NCBI RefSeq assembly: GCF_000196175.1
Contig: NC_005363.1
Span: 1,674,001 to 1,738,000, forward strand
Direction: 5' to 3'
Length of the DNA: 64,000 bases
DNA from: Bdellovibrio bacteriovorus HD100
GTDB taxonomy: Bacteria; Bdellovibrionota; Bdellovibrionia; Bdellovibrionales; Bdellovibrionaceae
The translations under genes and the position numbers were made by a program. The notes under the pieces were generated by a model that ran no database searches, was not told the DNA's origin, and was given only the letters and a program-made list of their open reading frames with translations. Of this stretch, positions 39,616 to 48,048 are shown in pieces. Each line of letters begins with the position of its first letter. Position 1 is the stretch's first letter.

Positions 39616-40044
39616 TCAATCATCCAGATACGATTTAAGCTCTTTCAGGTGATAACCCCAGCCGACTTTGAAGTCCTTGATGGTTTTGGCGCGGATTTCT
39701 GCCGGCAGGGTGTCCCAGCCGCTGTGTTCCAGCGTCAGAACACGTTCCTTTCCAGTGTCTTCAATGGTGAAGGTGCATTCGGTGACCGCCGTTTTAGGCC
39801 AGCTTTTTTCCCTCCAGGTGAAGGTGATAAACTGTTCTTTTTTTAGTTTGACCACTTTACCAGAGGCCATTTGTTTGTCGCCTTCATCATCCATCCACGG
39901 CTCTTTAAAGGCGCCGCCGACTTTGGGTTCCAGCACCACAGATTCACTCCACCAGTTTTCAAGTTCCCCGCGATCAGTCAGGGCATTCCAGATCCAGCCA
40001 CTGCTGGCTTTGAGATTGATGGAAAGTTCGATGCTGTCTTTCAT
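39616..40044 (-). CDS. AHSA1/SRPBCC-type START-like domain protein
   Basis: 142 aa from the ATG at 40044, with AGGAG five bases upstream; an in-frame start at 40071 would add nine residues and lacks a site. The pattern SIELSINLKASSGWIWNALTDRGELENWW, GGAFKEPWMDDEG and a C-terminal helix GWGYHLKELKSYLDD match the Aha1-like ATPase-activator/START fold, a hydrophobic-ligand-binding domain. Its ligand is unknown. The spacing to the metallopeptidase gene is 8 bp. Confidence 0.75.
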   Translation of the reverse strand: MKDSIELSINLKASSGWIWNALTDRGELENWWSESVVLEPKVGGAFKEPWMDDEGDKQMASGKVVKLKKEQFITFTWREKSWPKTAVTECTFTIEDTGKERVLTLEHSGWDTLPAEIRAKTIKDFKVGWGYHLKELKSYLDD

Positions 40045-40052
40045 GGGAACTC

Positions 40053-41009
40053 CTAAGGTGAGGAACTGCACTGATCTTGCGACAAATATTCCTGAGAGGC
40101 AAACACCTGTTTTTTCAGGAACTCGTATTTTTGCGGATGCAGTTTTTTCAGTCGGGGGGCGGTGAAACGATAGGCCACCACGGATTCGGCAAAGTCTTCT
40201 GATGGATTGATCTTGCCGTATTCAGAAACTGCTTTGGACGGATCAAGCAAAACATAGTCGCGGTAAAGGATGCCGTTGACGGTGCGGCGGTTCTCCTGCC
40301 AGCCCCCCAGACGCAGCCATTCTGACGAGGTATCAAGCTTTCCACGGTAAGCCAGAGTGTGTCCCAGTTCGTGCAGGAAGGTCTGCTGACGTTCCGGAGC
40401 GGAAAGTTCATTCCACAGGTCAAATACTTCCATGCTGGCGTTGGCCACGACATCCTGGCCGAATCCATAGCGCACGCCTCGCGGGAAGTGGATCAGGCGT
40501 TTGTTGTACTCTACCGGGTAAAGATGCAAAGGGTAGTCGGCCAAAGCCTGCAGGATCTCGTTCAGTTCATCGGCACGCCACGCGGAAGCCAGGTTGGTGC
40601 GCAGGTGCGAACCATTGAAGCCGAAGGTCTTTAGCAAATAGAGCAGTTGCACACCTTCTGTGTCACCATAGATCTTTTTAACGGCGCACAGGACTTTGTC
40701 GCAAGAAAGGGTGAAGCTCAGTTCCGGGCGGCCACGCAGGCTGATATCCAGTTTGTGCAGATCCGAGAAAAGCTCCAGCCGGCGGGGGCTTTCATTTTTA
40801 AAGCTGATGCCGTTCAGGGTTTTTGAAGCCCCGGATCCCGGTAAAGCCAGCAGGGTGGCTTCCATGGCTGTGATTGAAGGGGCACTTTGGGTTTTGCATG
40901 GTGCCTTTTCCACATCTTCAGCGGTGGCAGCCCACCAATTCAGCTCTTCGGCGCGGGCAGAGCCGACGACGGTCAAAACTAGAGCTGTCAGGAGGAAAAG
41001 GATCTTCAT
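40053..41009 (-). CDS. Secreted HExxH metallopeptidase-like protein
   Basis: 318 aa with a signal peptide (MKILFLLTALVLTVVGSARA). The zinc-binding motif HELGH is at 213-217, and Glu residues in the EDFAE stretch at 271-275 can supply the third ligand, as in gluzincin and anthrax-lethal-factor-like peptidases. Two Cys pairs may form disulfides. Secreted peptidases suit prey digestion, although the substrate is unknown. It is likely co-transcribed with the START-domain gene downstream. Confidence 0.65.
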   Translation of the reverse strand: MKILFLLTALVLTVVGSARAEELNWWAATAEDVEKAPCKTQSAPSITAMEATLLALPGSGASKTLNGISFKNESPRRLELFSDLHKLDISLRGRPELSFTLSCDKVLCAVKKIYGDTEGVQLLYLLKTFGFNGSHLRTNLASAWRADELNEILQALADYPLHLYPVEYNKRLIHFPRGVRYGFGQDVVANASMEVFDLWNELSAPERQQTFLHELGHTLAYRGKLDTSSEWLRLGGWQENRRTVNGILYRDYVLLDPSKAVSEYGKINPSEDFAESVVAYRFTAPRLKKLHPQKYEFLKKQVFASQEYLSQDQCSSSP

Positions 41010-41065
41010 CGGACCTAGATCGCAGGAACCAACCTGTGAGTCAAGAAAGGCCGGAGCCAGGGGGC

Positions 41066-41809
41066 CTAATTGTAGGATTTGAGGATTTTTTCCAAGGTTC
41101 CGTTTTTTCTGATGGTGTCGATGGCCCTATTCAGCTCTTCCAGGCTGACGGGGGCCTTGGGGGACAGGGCGCACTTGGTGATTACTTCATCCATTCCCAG
41201 ATCGGCGGATTCCAGGCTGGAATAGATTTTCTTGTAGTACTCAAATTCAAGGTTCGACATGATGATATAGTCGATGCGACCGTTCAGCAGTTTTTGAATG
41301 TTGCTTTCGTTGTTGGGCCCGTCTTCGCGCAGGATCAGGCCTTTTTTGAAATAGTCATTCATGTACTGGTAGATGAAATTCAAGACCCCGCCCACACGCT
41401 TACCATAGAGATCCTTGGCTTTGTGAATGGGCTTTCCGCCGATATACACAATCAGATTCGAACTGCGGTAAAGTTCGTGACTCCAGGAAACGGTGTCTCT
41501 GATTGAGGGTTGCCAGACCTCATTCAGGTGACAGACCAGATGCACGTTGCTGGAGGTGAGGTTCGAGGCGACCCGGCTTTTGGGCAAAAGGATCCACGTG
41601 GGGTCGAGATTCAATTCCTTAAAAAGGGCCAGTCCCAGGTCCTTCAGCAATCCCCCTTCCAGCTTGGGGGTGTTCTGAACACGTTCTACATTAATTAAAG
41701 GCATGGCGTAGTTGGAGTTGATGCCATAGCGAATGACCTTTGGCTCCGAAGATTTTGCCAAAGAACATAATGGGGTCAGAATGAGGGCCAAAGCCATCAA
41801 CGCTTTCAT
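41066..41809 (-). CDS. Periplasmic solute-binding protein (SBP_bac_3-like)
   Basis: 247 aa. The signal peptide MKALMALALILTPLCSLA is followed by LLKDLGLALFKELNLDPTWILLPKSRV, LYGKRVGGVLNFIYQYMNDYF and INKLLNGRIDY-like sequence typical of family 3 binding domains. It is not close to the tandem pair at 30-31.7 kb in sequence. No ABC components are near, so it may act as an independent sensor or binder. Confidence 0.75.
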   Translation of the reverse strand: MKALMALALILTPLCSLAKSSEPKVIRYGINSNYAMPLINVERVQNTPKLEGGLLKDLGLALFKELNLDPTWILLPKSRVASNLTSSNVHLVCHLNEVWQPSIRDTVSWSHELYRSSNLIVYIGGKPIHKAKDLYGKRVGGVLNFIYQYMNDYFKKGLILREDGPNNESNIQKLLNGRIDYIIMSNLEFEYYKKIYSSLESADLGMDEVITKCALSPKAPVSLEELNRAIDTIRKNGTLEKILKSYN

Positions 41810-41896
41810 GGAACTAAGGTCATACAGTGATCGACTGTTGTCACTGCCTTTTTCGGGGGAGACAGTATTACGAATTAGAAACTTTAAAGAGGACCT

Positions 41897-42235
41897 TCAG
41901 CGCAGGTGCATGAAGCGCAGCAAGCGTTCCAACAAAGTCACCGGAGGGGCGGATTTCACAAGAATGTCGATAATTTCCTGCCGCTTAAAGGCTTTGGCGG
42001 CCTGTAAAGGGGTCATGTTGTCGAATTCTGAAAGTAAATTGGGGTCGGCTCCATTTTCAAGCAGGAACTTGGCGATCGTCAGATGACCGTTGGTGATGCT
42101 GGCAACCAAAGCGCTGGAGAGGATCTCGGGGTGTTGATAGTTGGGATCCACACCATTTTTGATATGGTATTGCACCAGCTCCATGTTGCCGGTGGCAGCG
42201 GCATTGTACATTTCTTTCCAGTCCCCAGCTGACAT
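41897..42235 (-). CDS. Ankyrin-repeat protein
   Basis: 112 aa with about three ankyrin repeats: GNMELVQYHIKNGVDPNYQ, GHLTIAKFLLENGADPN and MTPLQAAKAFKRQEIIDILV. It lacks a signal peptide. Its ATG directly follows the stop of the upstream gene on this strand, so expression is coupled. Ankyrin repeats mediate protein-protein contact; the partner may be the 323-aa membrane protein encoded upstream. Confidence 0.8.
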   Translation of the reverse strand: MSAGDWKEMYNAAATGNMELVQYHIKNGVDPNYQHPEILSSALVASITNGHLTIAKFLLENGADPNLLSEFDNMTPLQAAKAFKRQEIIDILVKSAPPVTLLERLLRFMHLR

Positions 42236-43207
42236 TTATTCTCCGATACTGCCTGGTGGAAGACCCAGGGCATTTTCAATGCGGGTTTGCATCAGGGTGC
42301 GTTCAGCAGGCGTGGGTTCTTCACCCCACTTCGCTTCAAACCCTTTCAGGGCCTGGTGGAAGGCGGATCGAGCCTCTTGCACTTTGACCTGCGATACGTC
42401 CTTGTCCAAAGCTTCGCGTTGATTCTGAAGATTTTCAATCAACAATTCCACGCCGGTATCGATTTCGTGGCGGTACTCGTCGTAAGACTTATCAACGATA
42501 AAAATAAAGATCAGGGCAAAGACGACAGGTTTGTAAATTCGCGCAAAAGTATTGTAGGCATCGCGGGCGTTTTGGGACTTCAAAGCCACGGCGATTTCTT
42601 TTTGGTGGGTGTTGTAGCCATCACGCAGTACTTTGAACAGCAGGTCTTTGGAAATGGCCTTGTCTTTGATCTTTGGGAGCCAATAAGGAATGCCGGCAAA
42701 CTCCATCACGCGGCTGTTTTGGAAGCGCCACACCCGGTCCAGAACTTTGGCAAGGGAGCTTAGGGATTGGGGATCGTGATGGTCGGCCCAGGTTTTTACC
42801 AAACCTTCTTTCAGCAGATTTTCTTTGATAATAAGAACGGCGGATTCCTCCATCCGTTCGACGCCATTTTTTTTGATCCAGCGGTTCAGCGAATCTTTTC
42901 GGCCAAATAAAAGTGTACCCAGTTCCACGGCCTGGCGTTCGAGAGTGGCTTGGGAGGGAACTTTGTCTATTTCCAGCTGGTTTAGGAGCTTTCGGATTTT
43001 GCGTTTGCGGTTCCAGGACAGGGAATGACTGTGTTCCGGGACGGATTTTCCGCCAAATAGATACTGAGAATTTTCGCGGTCGACAGTTTCCAGAACTTCT
43101 TTCAGGGAAGGAATGAAAACGGACTCGCAGCGCATGGCAGAACCTTGGGTCTTCAGCGGAAGTCCCAGGGTTAATGCCATTAAAAAGCAAAGAGTCCGTT
43201 TCAGCAT
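42236..43207 (-). CDS. Exported or membrane-anchored helical protein
   Basis: 323 aa. A signal peptide (LCFLMALTLGLPLKTQGSA) is followed by a long helical region and a hydrophobic segment near 225-243 (PVVFALIFIFIVDKSYDEY), then a charged coiled-coil-like C-terminus. No family is recognised. It is coupled to the ankyrin gene and follows the 266-aa gene after 6 bp, so the three form one unit. Confidence 0.6.
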   Translation of the reverse strand: MLKRTLCFLMALTLGLPLKTQGSAMRCESVFIPSLKEVLETVDRENSQYLFGGKSVPEHSHSLSWNRKRKIRKLLNQLEIDKVPSQATLERQAVELGTLLFGRKDSLNRWIKKNGVERMEESAVLIIKENLLKEGLVKTWADHHDPQSLSSLAKVLDRVWRFQNSRVMEFAGIPYWLPKIKDKAISKDLLFKVLRDGYNTHQKEIAVALKSQNARDAYNTFARIYKPVVFALIFIFIVDKSYDEYRHEIDTGVELLIENLQNQREALDKDVSQVKVQEARSAFHQALKGFEAKWGEEPTPAERTLMQTRIENALGLPPGSIGE

Positions 43208-43213
43208 CAGGGG

Positions 43214-44014
43214 TTACTCCAGGATCATGGCCGCCGTGCGCAGACTGGTGCGTGTGGATTTAATTTCTTTTAAAACCATCTCGGCCTGAGAGTCACTCAT
43301 GCCGGCCACGATGCGAGTCAGATTGCCGGCACTAAGCAGCAGTCCGCCCACCAAAATGGTCTTGTTGCTGGCATTTCTTTGTGTCGCAGAATAAAAGAGC
43401 AGCGCGGTTCCAAGACCTTGTGAGATATGTGCCATCAACTTGGTGCGGTCGGTTCCATCTTCATCTTTTTGATAGGCCTGCAGAGAGCTGCGCATGCCGG
43501 AGACCGAGGCGGAAAGCTGGATCAACAGCGCCGAGGTCTCTTTGGATTGACCCTGGCTGTTGGCGGCGATTTCTTTTTCAAGGGCTTCGAGTTGCTTGTC
43601 GATGGCAGCGGTGTCAATGTCCTCTTTCAGTACGGCGCTTCCGGTACCGGTAACGATCGAAGTGATTGTTGCCACCAACGAAGTTGCAAGTCCCACCATC
43701 GCCCCAATCCCGGAGCCTTCACGGCCGGTATGAGCAGTAAAGTAAGTCAGCGCAGACAGGCCAAGGCCGACCGCCGCGCCTGCGATGGTAATACCGTTGG
43801 TGATCCCGCCCGAGTTGTCACGAGCTTCAATTGTGGCAGCTGTTTCAGCCAGAGCACTGTCCAGGCTCTGCAGGTTGACTCGCAAAGTGGAGATATTTTG
43901 CTGGGCTTGGGCAATGGCTTGATCCGCGACCTCGGCAGTGCGGTCGACTTGTGCTAAGGCAACGCTTTGGGAAATCATAACGGCGGTGACCGACAAAGTG
44001 ATTGTTCTTTTCAT
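43214..44014 (-). CDS. Exported coiled-coil protein with glycine-rich hydrophobic segments
   Basis: 266 aa. The signal peptide ends near SVALAQ. Residues 25-65 form a predicted coiled coil (AIAQAQQNISTLRVNLQSLDSALAETAA), followed by Gly/Ala-rich hydrophobic stretches at about 72-115 and 210-232 that could insert in a membrane. The pattern recalls pore or effector proteins, but no function can be assigned. It leads the 43.2-41.9 kb unit. Confidence 0.6.
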   Translation of the reverse strand: MKRTITLSVTAVMISQSVALAQVDRTAEVADQAIAQAQQNISTLRVNLQSLDSALAETAATIEARDNSGGITNGITIAGAAVGLGLSALTYFTAHTGREGSGIGAMVGLATSLVATITSIVTGTGSAVLKEDIDTAAIDKQLEALEKEIAANSQGQSKETSALLIQLSASVSGMRSSLQAYQKDEDGTDRTKLMAHISQGLGTALLFYSATQRNASNKTILVGGLLLSAGNLTRIVAGMSDSQAEMVLKEIKSTRTSLRTAAMILE

Positions 44015-44233
44015 GGGTTTCTCTCCTTTTTATGTTCTTTTTCTCTGTCTCAAAATGAGACTTACGAGGGCTCTCTCTGCCAATGAGATAAAGATTCAAG
44101 CTCTGGGCCAGCTGCTTTGCATTCAGTAACATCTGGAGAGGGGGCTTCTTGCTTGAAGGACAAAAAGTGCAACGGGCTGAAAACTTGCTTTCCAGCGATT
44201 ATTGTAATGAGAGTTGTTGGCGGGGGGGGAAAG

Positions 44234-44258
44234 AAAAAGCCGCTGTTGAGGCGGCTTT
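44234..44258 (-). terminator. Terminator of the 44.3 kb lipoprotein gene
   Basis: On the minus strand AAGCCGCC and GGCGGCTT-type arms (AAAGCCGCCTCAACAGCGGCTTT) are followed by T-rich bases. It lies 6 bp after the stop codon. Confidence 0.75.
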
Positions 44259-44263
44259 TGTGT

Positions 44264-45019
44264 TTAAGGCAGTTTGTCGAAAGCCTCTTTCAGTTTTTGT
44301 GATTCCACCATCAGCTGATGTCCCAGTGGATAGTTTGCCGGAGCTCTTTCTCGGGCGAGCTGTTCCAAGCGCCCTTGAATGCTTGCGATGTTCTGGCGCC
44401 ATTCGATCAGGGACTTTTTTACGGTTTCATGAGGCAGGCCGTATTCAACCAGAATGCGGGCGCTGTAGCACTGGCCGGGATTGCTGACGGTGTTTTCCCA
44501 GTGCATGACCGCGGGGGCTGGGATCGTCTTTTGCGGTTGCGCCTGGTACTGGGCTGCATAGACATCATAGTTGAAATAATCAGAGTTTACCGTGTAGGCC
44601 GAGCTAGGGTTGGCATTGATTGGCAAAGAGTATCCGCCCATCTGCAAAGTTCCAACACCTAAAGAGCTCATCTGACGGCAGATCTGCCATACGTTCACCC
44701 GGTTGATCACCAGTCCCACTTGCGAGCTGTCAGCACGCAGGGCCTGATTTTCTGTCAACGAGTCATAGCTGCGGGCTTCGGTCATGCCACGCAAAGGGAT
44801 GATGGCCTTAAGTTCGTTCAGCTGGCGGTTTAGGAACTCCTGCTGGGTTGGAGCCAAAGTGCTTTCGCGGTCATGAGTGCGAATGGTGGAATCAAAAGAG
44901 GCCATGACGAATTCGTACTTTTGCTGGAATTCGGCCTTGATGGACGGGACTTCTTCTTCAACCTTGGTGCAAGCAGTTAGAGCCAGAGCCGCGATCAGCA
45001 GCAGGTGTTGTATCTTCAT
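44264..45019 (-). CDS. Lipoprotein of unknown function
   Basis: 251 aa from the ATG at 45019 with GGGGGA upstream; an in-frame start at 45049 puts nine residues before the signal peptide. The lipobox is ALTAC. The mature protein is mostly helical, with a central Gly/Tyr-rich segment (QMGGYSLPINANPSSAYTVNSDYF) and two Cys. No family is recognised. The gene is flanked by its own terminator. Confidence 0.6.
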   Translation of the reverse strand: MKIQHLLLIAALALTACTKVEEEVPSIKAEFQQKYEFVMASFDSTIRTHDRESTLAPTQQEFLNRQLNELKAIIPLRGMTEARSYDSLTENQALRADSSQVGLVINRVNVWQICRQMSSLGVGTLQMGGYSLPINANPSSAYTVNSDYFNYDVYAAQYQAQPQKTIPAPAVMHWENTVSNPGQCYSARILVEYGLPHETVKKSLIEWRQNIASIQGRLEQLARERAPANYPLGHQLMVESQKLKEAFDKLP

Positions 45020-45184
45020 GTTGTTCCCCCTGTACAAAACTATAGGCAAAGGATGGGACGTGGAGCAACCGTTTATGTTGCCGGACTTGGCGCACTGCCA
45101 GCGTCATTTTTCGATGTTGGCAGTGTCTTTCACTTGTTTTCTGGGAAAACTCGGGCTTAAGATTTTGCTGAGGAAGCAGCTTCC

Positions 45185-45697
45185 ATGAAATCCACTTTTC
45201 ATACTTTTTCCCAAAGGACACAGACTGTGATTTTATTTATCTTTTCGTTACTGCTGGGAAGCACTTCGCTGGCCGCTGACGTTCCCGCAGGTTGTAAAGC
45301 TTCCCGTAATTTTTCCGCCGAAGCGTATAGAGTCTGGATCAGTGACGGAACAAAGGTGTCCGCGAGTGTTGAACAGGCGAGGGGGCCCATTGTTGCCACG
45401 GGCCAGCGGATCGAATTGTCGTTGATGTCGGGTGGGTCCGGCTCAAACGGTTTTGTGAAGTTCGACGTCGCGACACCCGGATCTTATGTGATTGTATCAG
45501 ATGCCTATCCACGCATGGATGTGACTGAACTTGCTTCAGGCACTTCTTTTAATCCGGTGGATTTTGGTAAGATCCGTGACTGCGGTACCGTCAGCAAAGC
45601 CCTGCGCTTTGAGTTTGCCAAGACCGGAAGCTACAGTCTGGGTTTTGTAAGCAGTCACGGCGCCAGGTTGAATTTTATGATTTTCAAAATGCCTTAG
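45185..45697 (+). CDS. Small exported beta-rich protein
   Basis: 170 aa with an N-terminal signal anchor (ILFIFSLLLGSTSLAA). The mature portion is beta-rich, with two Cys (VPAGCKAS, IRDCGTVS) that may pair, and GSYVIVSDAYPRMDV, LRFEFAKTGSYSLGFVSS. The alternating GSY..F pattern resembles pre-peptidase C-terminal (PPC) or jelly-roll-like folds, only as a guess. It converges on a membrane protein gene, 1 bp apart. Confidence 0.5.
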   Translation: MKSTFHTFSQRTQTVILFIFSLLLGSTSLAADVPAGCKASRNFSAEAYRVWISDGTKVSASVEQARGPIVATGQRIELSLMSGGSGSNGFVKFDVATPGSYVIVSDAYPRMDVTELASGTSFNPVDFGKIRDCGTVSKALRFEFAKTGSYSLGFVSSHGARLNFMIFKMP

Positions 45698-45698
45698 A

Positions 45699-46103
45699 TC
45701 AGATCGCAGTTTTGCCAAAGGATCTGCGGTACACCGACCACTCGATGAGCACAACCCCGAGCAAGACCAGGATTTCAGCCAACAGGAATGAATAGCCCCA
45801 CGTGGTGATTCCCTGAACAGTCAGCATCACGGTCCCTGAAACAAGGGCATAAAGGACATTGGCAAAGATGATGGCCAAAAGCATCCAGGTTCTTCTGCTG
45901 GTCAGCTTGTAGCAGACAAACGAAAACACGCAGTAAAGAAGCGGGAACACCGCTAAGAAATACAGAACATTTGGCTGAAGTCCCGTCCAATTGGAAAGCA
46001 GTGGTAAAATCCCTGCCGTCAAAACCAGGCTTAAGAGGGCTCCGATTGCATCCACTAAAAAAATATTATGAGAGTTTAAAATCTTCTGATTCACTAAAGG
46101 CAT
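45699..46103 (-). CDS. Four-TM membrane protein of unknown function
   Basis: 134 aa with four TM helices: LVDAIGALLSLVLTAGILPLL, VLYFLAVFPLLYCVFSFVCYKL, WMLLAIIFANVLYALVSGTVML, and SFLLAEILVLLGVVLIEWSVY. No catalytic or transport motif is seen. I have no family name to offer. Confidence 0.6.
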   Translation of the reverse strand: MPLVNQKILNSHNIFLVDAIGALLSLVLTAGILPLLSNWTGLQPNVLYFLAVFPLLYCVFSFVCYKLTSRRTWMLLAIIFANVLYALVSGTVMLTVQGITTWGYSFLLAEILVLLGVVLIEWSVYRRSFGKTAI

Positions 46104-46225
46104 CCTGTTTTGTTTTTCAGTTTACCTTGTGGCCCTATCTCTATTCCACTAATATGTGATTTTGCTTTTCGTTCTTACCAGGGGTAAATCAATTCGGGTG
46201 CAAAAAAGCAGGTAAATTTAGACGA

Positions 46226-46377
46226 GGCACCATTCCCTCTCCAAATTTCAAGTTCCGCAGGCCTTTGTAGCCAACACGAAGCCAACGAAAAATCATTGAA
46301 CCCATCAATCAACAAAATGTAACCGAAGCAAAAAAGAACGAGGACTGTCCGAAGAAATTTGGAGAGGGAATGGTGCC
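46226..46377. repeat. 24-bp perfect inverted repeat involving the tRNA-Leu 3' end
   Basis: Bases 46226-46249 and 46354-46377 are perfect inverted copies of 24 bp, separated by 104 bp. The right arm contains the last seven bases of the tRNA-Leu gene, including CCA. No gene is found in the loop. In the transcript the trailer could pair with the tRNA 3' end. Confidence 0.9.
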
Positions 46378-46462
46378 CCGGGCCGGACTTGAACCGGCAC
46401 GCCCGTTTAAACGAAGCTCAGGATTTTAAGTCCTGTGCGTCTACCGATTTCGCCACCGGGGC
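46371..46462 (-). tRNA. tRNA-Leu (anticodon TAA)
   Basis: The minus strand folds to a class II tRNA. Acceptor arms are GCCCCGG/CCGGGGC, the anticodon arm CAGGA-CTTAAAA-TCCTG has TAA, a long variable arm precedes the T arm CCGG-TTCAAGT-CCGG, and CCA is encoded. It begins 12 bp after the stop of the RluA-family gene on the same strand, so it is probably co-transcribed with it. Confidence 0.95.
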
Positions 46463-46474
46463 ACAAGGGTCAAC

Positions 46475-47170
46475 TCAATCATTTTTAGAATGAAACGTCA
46501 ATGTCTTCATGAATTGCGCCATGTCTGCAGGAACTGCACATTCTATACGCACAAATTCTTTGGTGAATGGGTGAGTGAACTCCAGCGCATGGGCGTGGAG
46601 CATCAGTCGCGGAGCCACGGGATTTTTCGGTGCTTGATAGATGTCGTCACCATAGATGCCCATGCCTCTATCCGCGAGATGCACTCGGATCTGGTGCATC
46701 CGTCCGGTCAGGGGCTGGGCCTCGATCAGCAAGGCTTCGGGGAAAACCTCGAGCTTGCGGAACTTGGTGTAGGCGCGATCGCCCCCGGACTGGGTGCGAA
46801 CCATCTTGGTTTTTTTAAGTTTGGTGTCTTTCATCTCGACAAGATGGTTGTCGACTTCCCAGGCATCGGCCGCCTTCTGGGTTCTTTTGGTCAGACAAAG
46901 ATAGGTTTTTTGAATCTTGTGAGTTTTGAACAGATCCGCCAGGGGCTCGTTGGCCTCTTTGGTTTTGGCAAAGATCATCACGCCGGAGGTGTCGCGATCC
47001 AGGCGGTGGTGCAGAGCCAGATAAAAAGCGTCACCCCGTTCGTTGCGCAGTTGGTTTTTAAGGGCGGTGAAGAAGTCCTGGCGGCTTTTATCAACTGTGG
47101 CCTGGGAGGGCATGCCGGCCGGTTTGGCGGCGGCTAGAAAGAACTCATCTTCGAAAAGAATCTCGATCAT
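46475..47170 (-). CDS. RluA-family rRNA/tRNA pseudouridine synthase
   Basis: 231 aa. The catalytic Asp58 is in HRLDRDTSG (55-63), followed by LTGRMHQIRVHLADRGMGIYGDDIY, the usual RluA-type pattern. No N-terminal S4 domain is present, so it is a compact form like RluE/TruC rather than RluD. It isomerises uridine in structured RNA. Its position between a nuclease gene (4-bp overlap) and tRNA-Leu is notable. Confidence 0.85.
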   Translation of the reverse strand: MIEILFEDEFFLAAAKPAGMPSQATVDKSRQDFFTALKNQLRNERGDAFYLALHHRLDRDTSGVMIFAKTKEANEPLADLFKTHKIQKTYLCLTKRTQKAADAWEVDNHLVEMKDTKLKKTKMVRTQSGGDRAYTKFRKLEVFPEALLIEAQPLTGRMHQIRVHLADRGMGIYGDDIYQAPKNPVAPRLMLHAHALEFTHPFTKEFVRIECAVPADMAQFMKTLTFHSKND

Positions 47171-48048
47171 CTTTTATTGATCATGCAGAAATCAAGATTG
47201 GCGTTGATGTATTCACGCTGGCTCTCAAGTTCGGCTTTGCTGAATTTGAAGTCAGAGGCTTTGCAGCCATAGTTGGTCACCACATCGTGGATCGCCTGAA
47301 CTTCATCCATGGTCATGTTAAGCTTCCAGATCAGTTTTACCGCCAGCCAGTCACGGACGTACTGACAGCGGTATCCCAGATTGGAGGGAAGGTATTTGTC
47401 GGGGGCACGGTCGCCTTTGGACATGTTGGCGCTGGCATCGGCTGCAACCAGGTGGTTTTTGTAGCCCATGTAGTTTGCATACAGACAGCGAGTTTTATAG
47501 TCCCACTGCCACGCGCCGGACACATAGGCGTTTTTCAAAGGCACCATGTGGTCGATCTGAATTTCTTTGGCGACGACGACTTCTTTGCCAGCGTAAGGAT
47601 CATTCCAGTGGCCGGAATCCACCACGCACTGTCTGTTGCCGCGGTAAGTGACTTCCTGATTGGAGTCGCGAACCAGCACTTTTGCACGAGTGTTCATGCA
47701 GGTGTCGTCCGTAGGATCATTGATCCAGCGTCCGAAGTGAAGTTTGCGCATGTATTTTTCTTCTGGCGTGGGAGGAGCTTCTTCGTGAAGAGTCCACTTC
47801 AGAAGGTTGATCACCACTTTTTTAAGACCCTGGATGAACTGGTGAGGTCCAAATTCAGGTGTGTACTCCATGAAAGAGTATTCTTTTCTGCGGGTGGTGT
47901 CTGATTCCAGGTTTTCCTCGTCCACAGTAAAGAATTCGTGGGCGGGAGCTGCGGTGGCGGGGGCTGCATACACAGGAGCTGCGGACATTGCGACCATAAT
48001 AACGGTCACAAACTGCAAGCTGGCTGTCTTCAGTTTTAATTGTTTCAT
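47167..48048 (-). CDS. Secreted HNH-type nuclease
   Basis: 293 aa. A signal peptide (VTVIMVAMSAAPVYA) is followed by a linker and, from about residue 110, an extracellular HNH (DUF1524/GmrSD-like) nuclease domain. The motif QIDHMVPLKNAYVSGAW (164-180) supplies the D-H, and NHLVAADASANMSKGDRAP (198-216) supplies the Asn and Lys/Arg. Four Cys may form disulfides in an oxidising compartment. B. bacteriovorus degrades prey DNA after invasion, so a secreted nuclease fits, although which nucleic acid it cuts is unknown. Confidence 0.78.
   Translation of the reverse strand: MKQLKLKTASLQFVTVIMVAMSAAPVYAAPATAAPAHEFFTVDEENLESDTTRRKEYSFMEYTPEFGPHQFIQGLKKVVINLLKWTLHEEAPPTPEEKYMRKLHFGRWINDPTDDTCMNTRAKVLVRDSNQEVTYRGNRQCVVDSGHWNDPYAGKEVVVAKEIQIDHMVPLKNAYVSGAWQWDYKTRCLYANYMGYKNHLVAADASANMSKGDRAPDKYLPSNLGYRCQYVRDWLAVKLIWKLNMTMDEVQAIHDVVTNYGCKASDFKFSKAELESQREYINANLDFCMINKR

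Noticed and set aside
44221-44230. G8 homopolymer as a phase-variation tract.
   Set aside because: It is downstream of a stop codon in a terminator/intergenic region, not in a coding frame or clear promoter.
46226-46377. tRNA-Leu inverted repeat as an ordinary intrinsic terminator.
   Set aside because: The loop is 104 bases and no T run follows the second arm directly.
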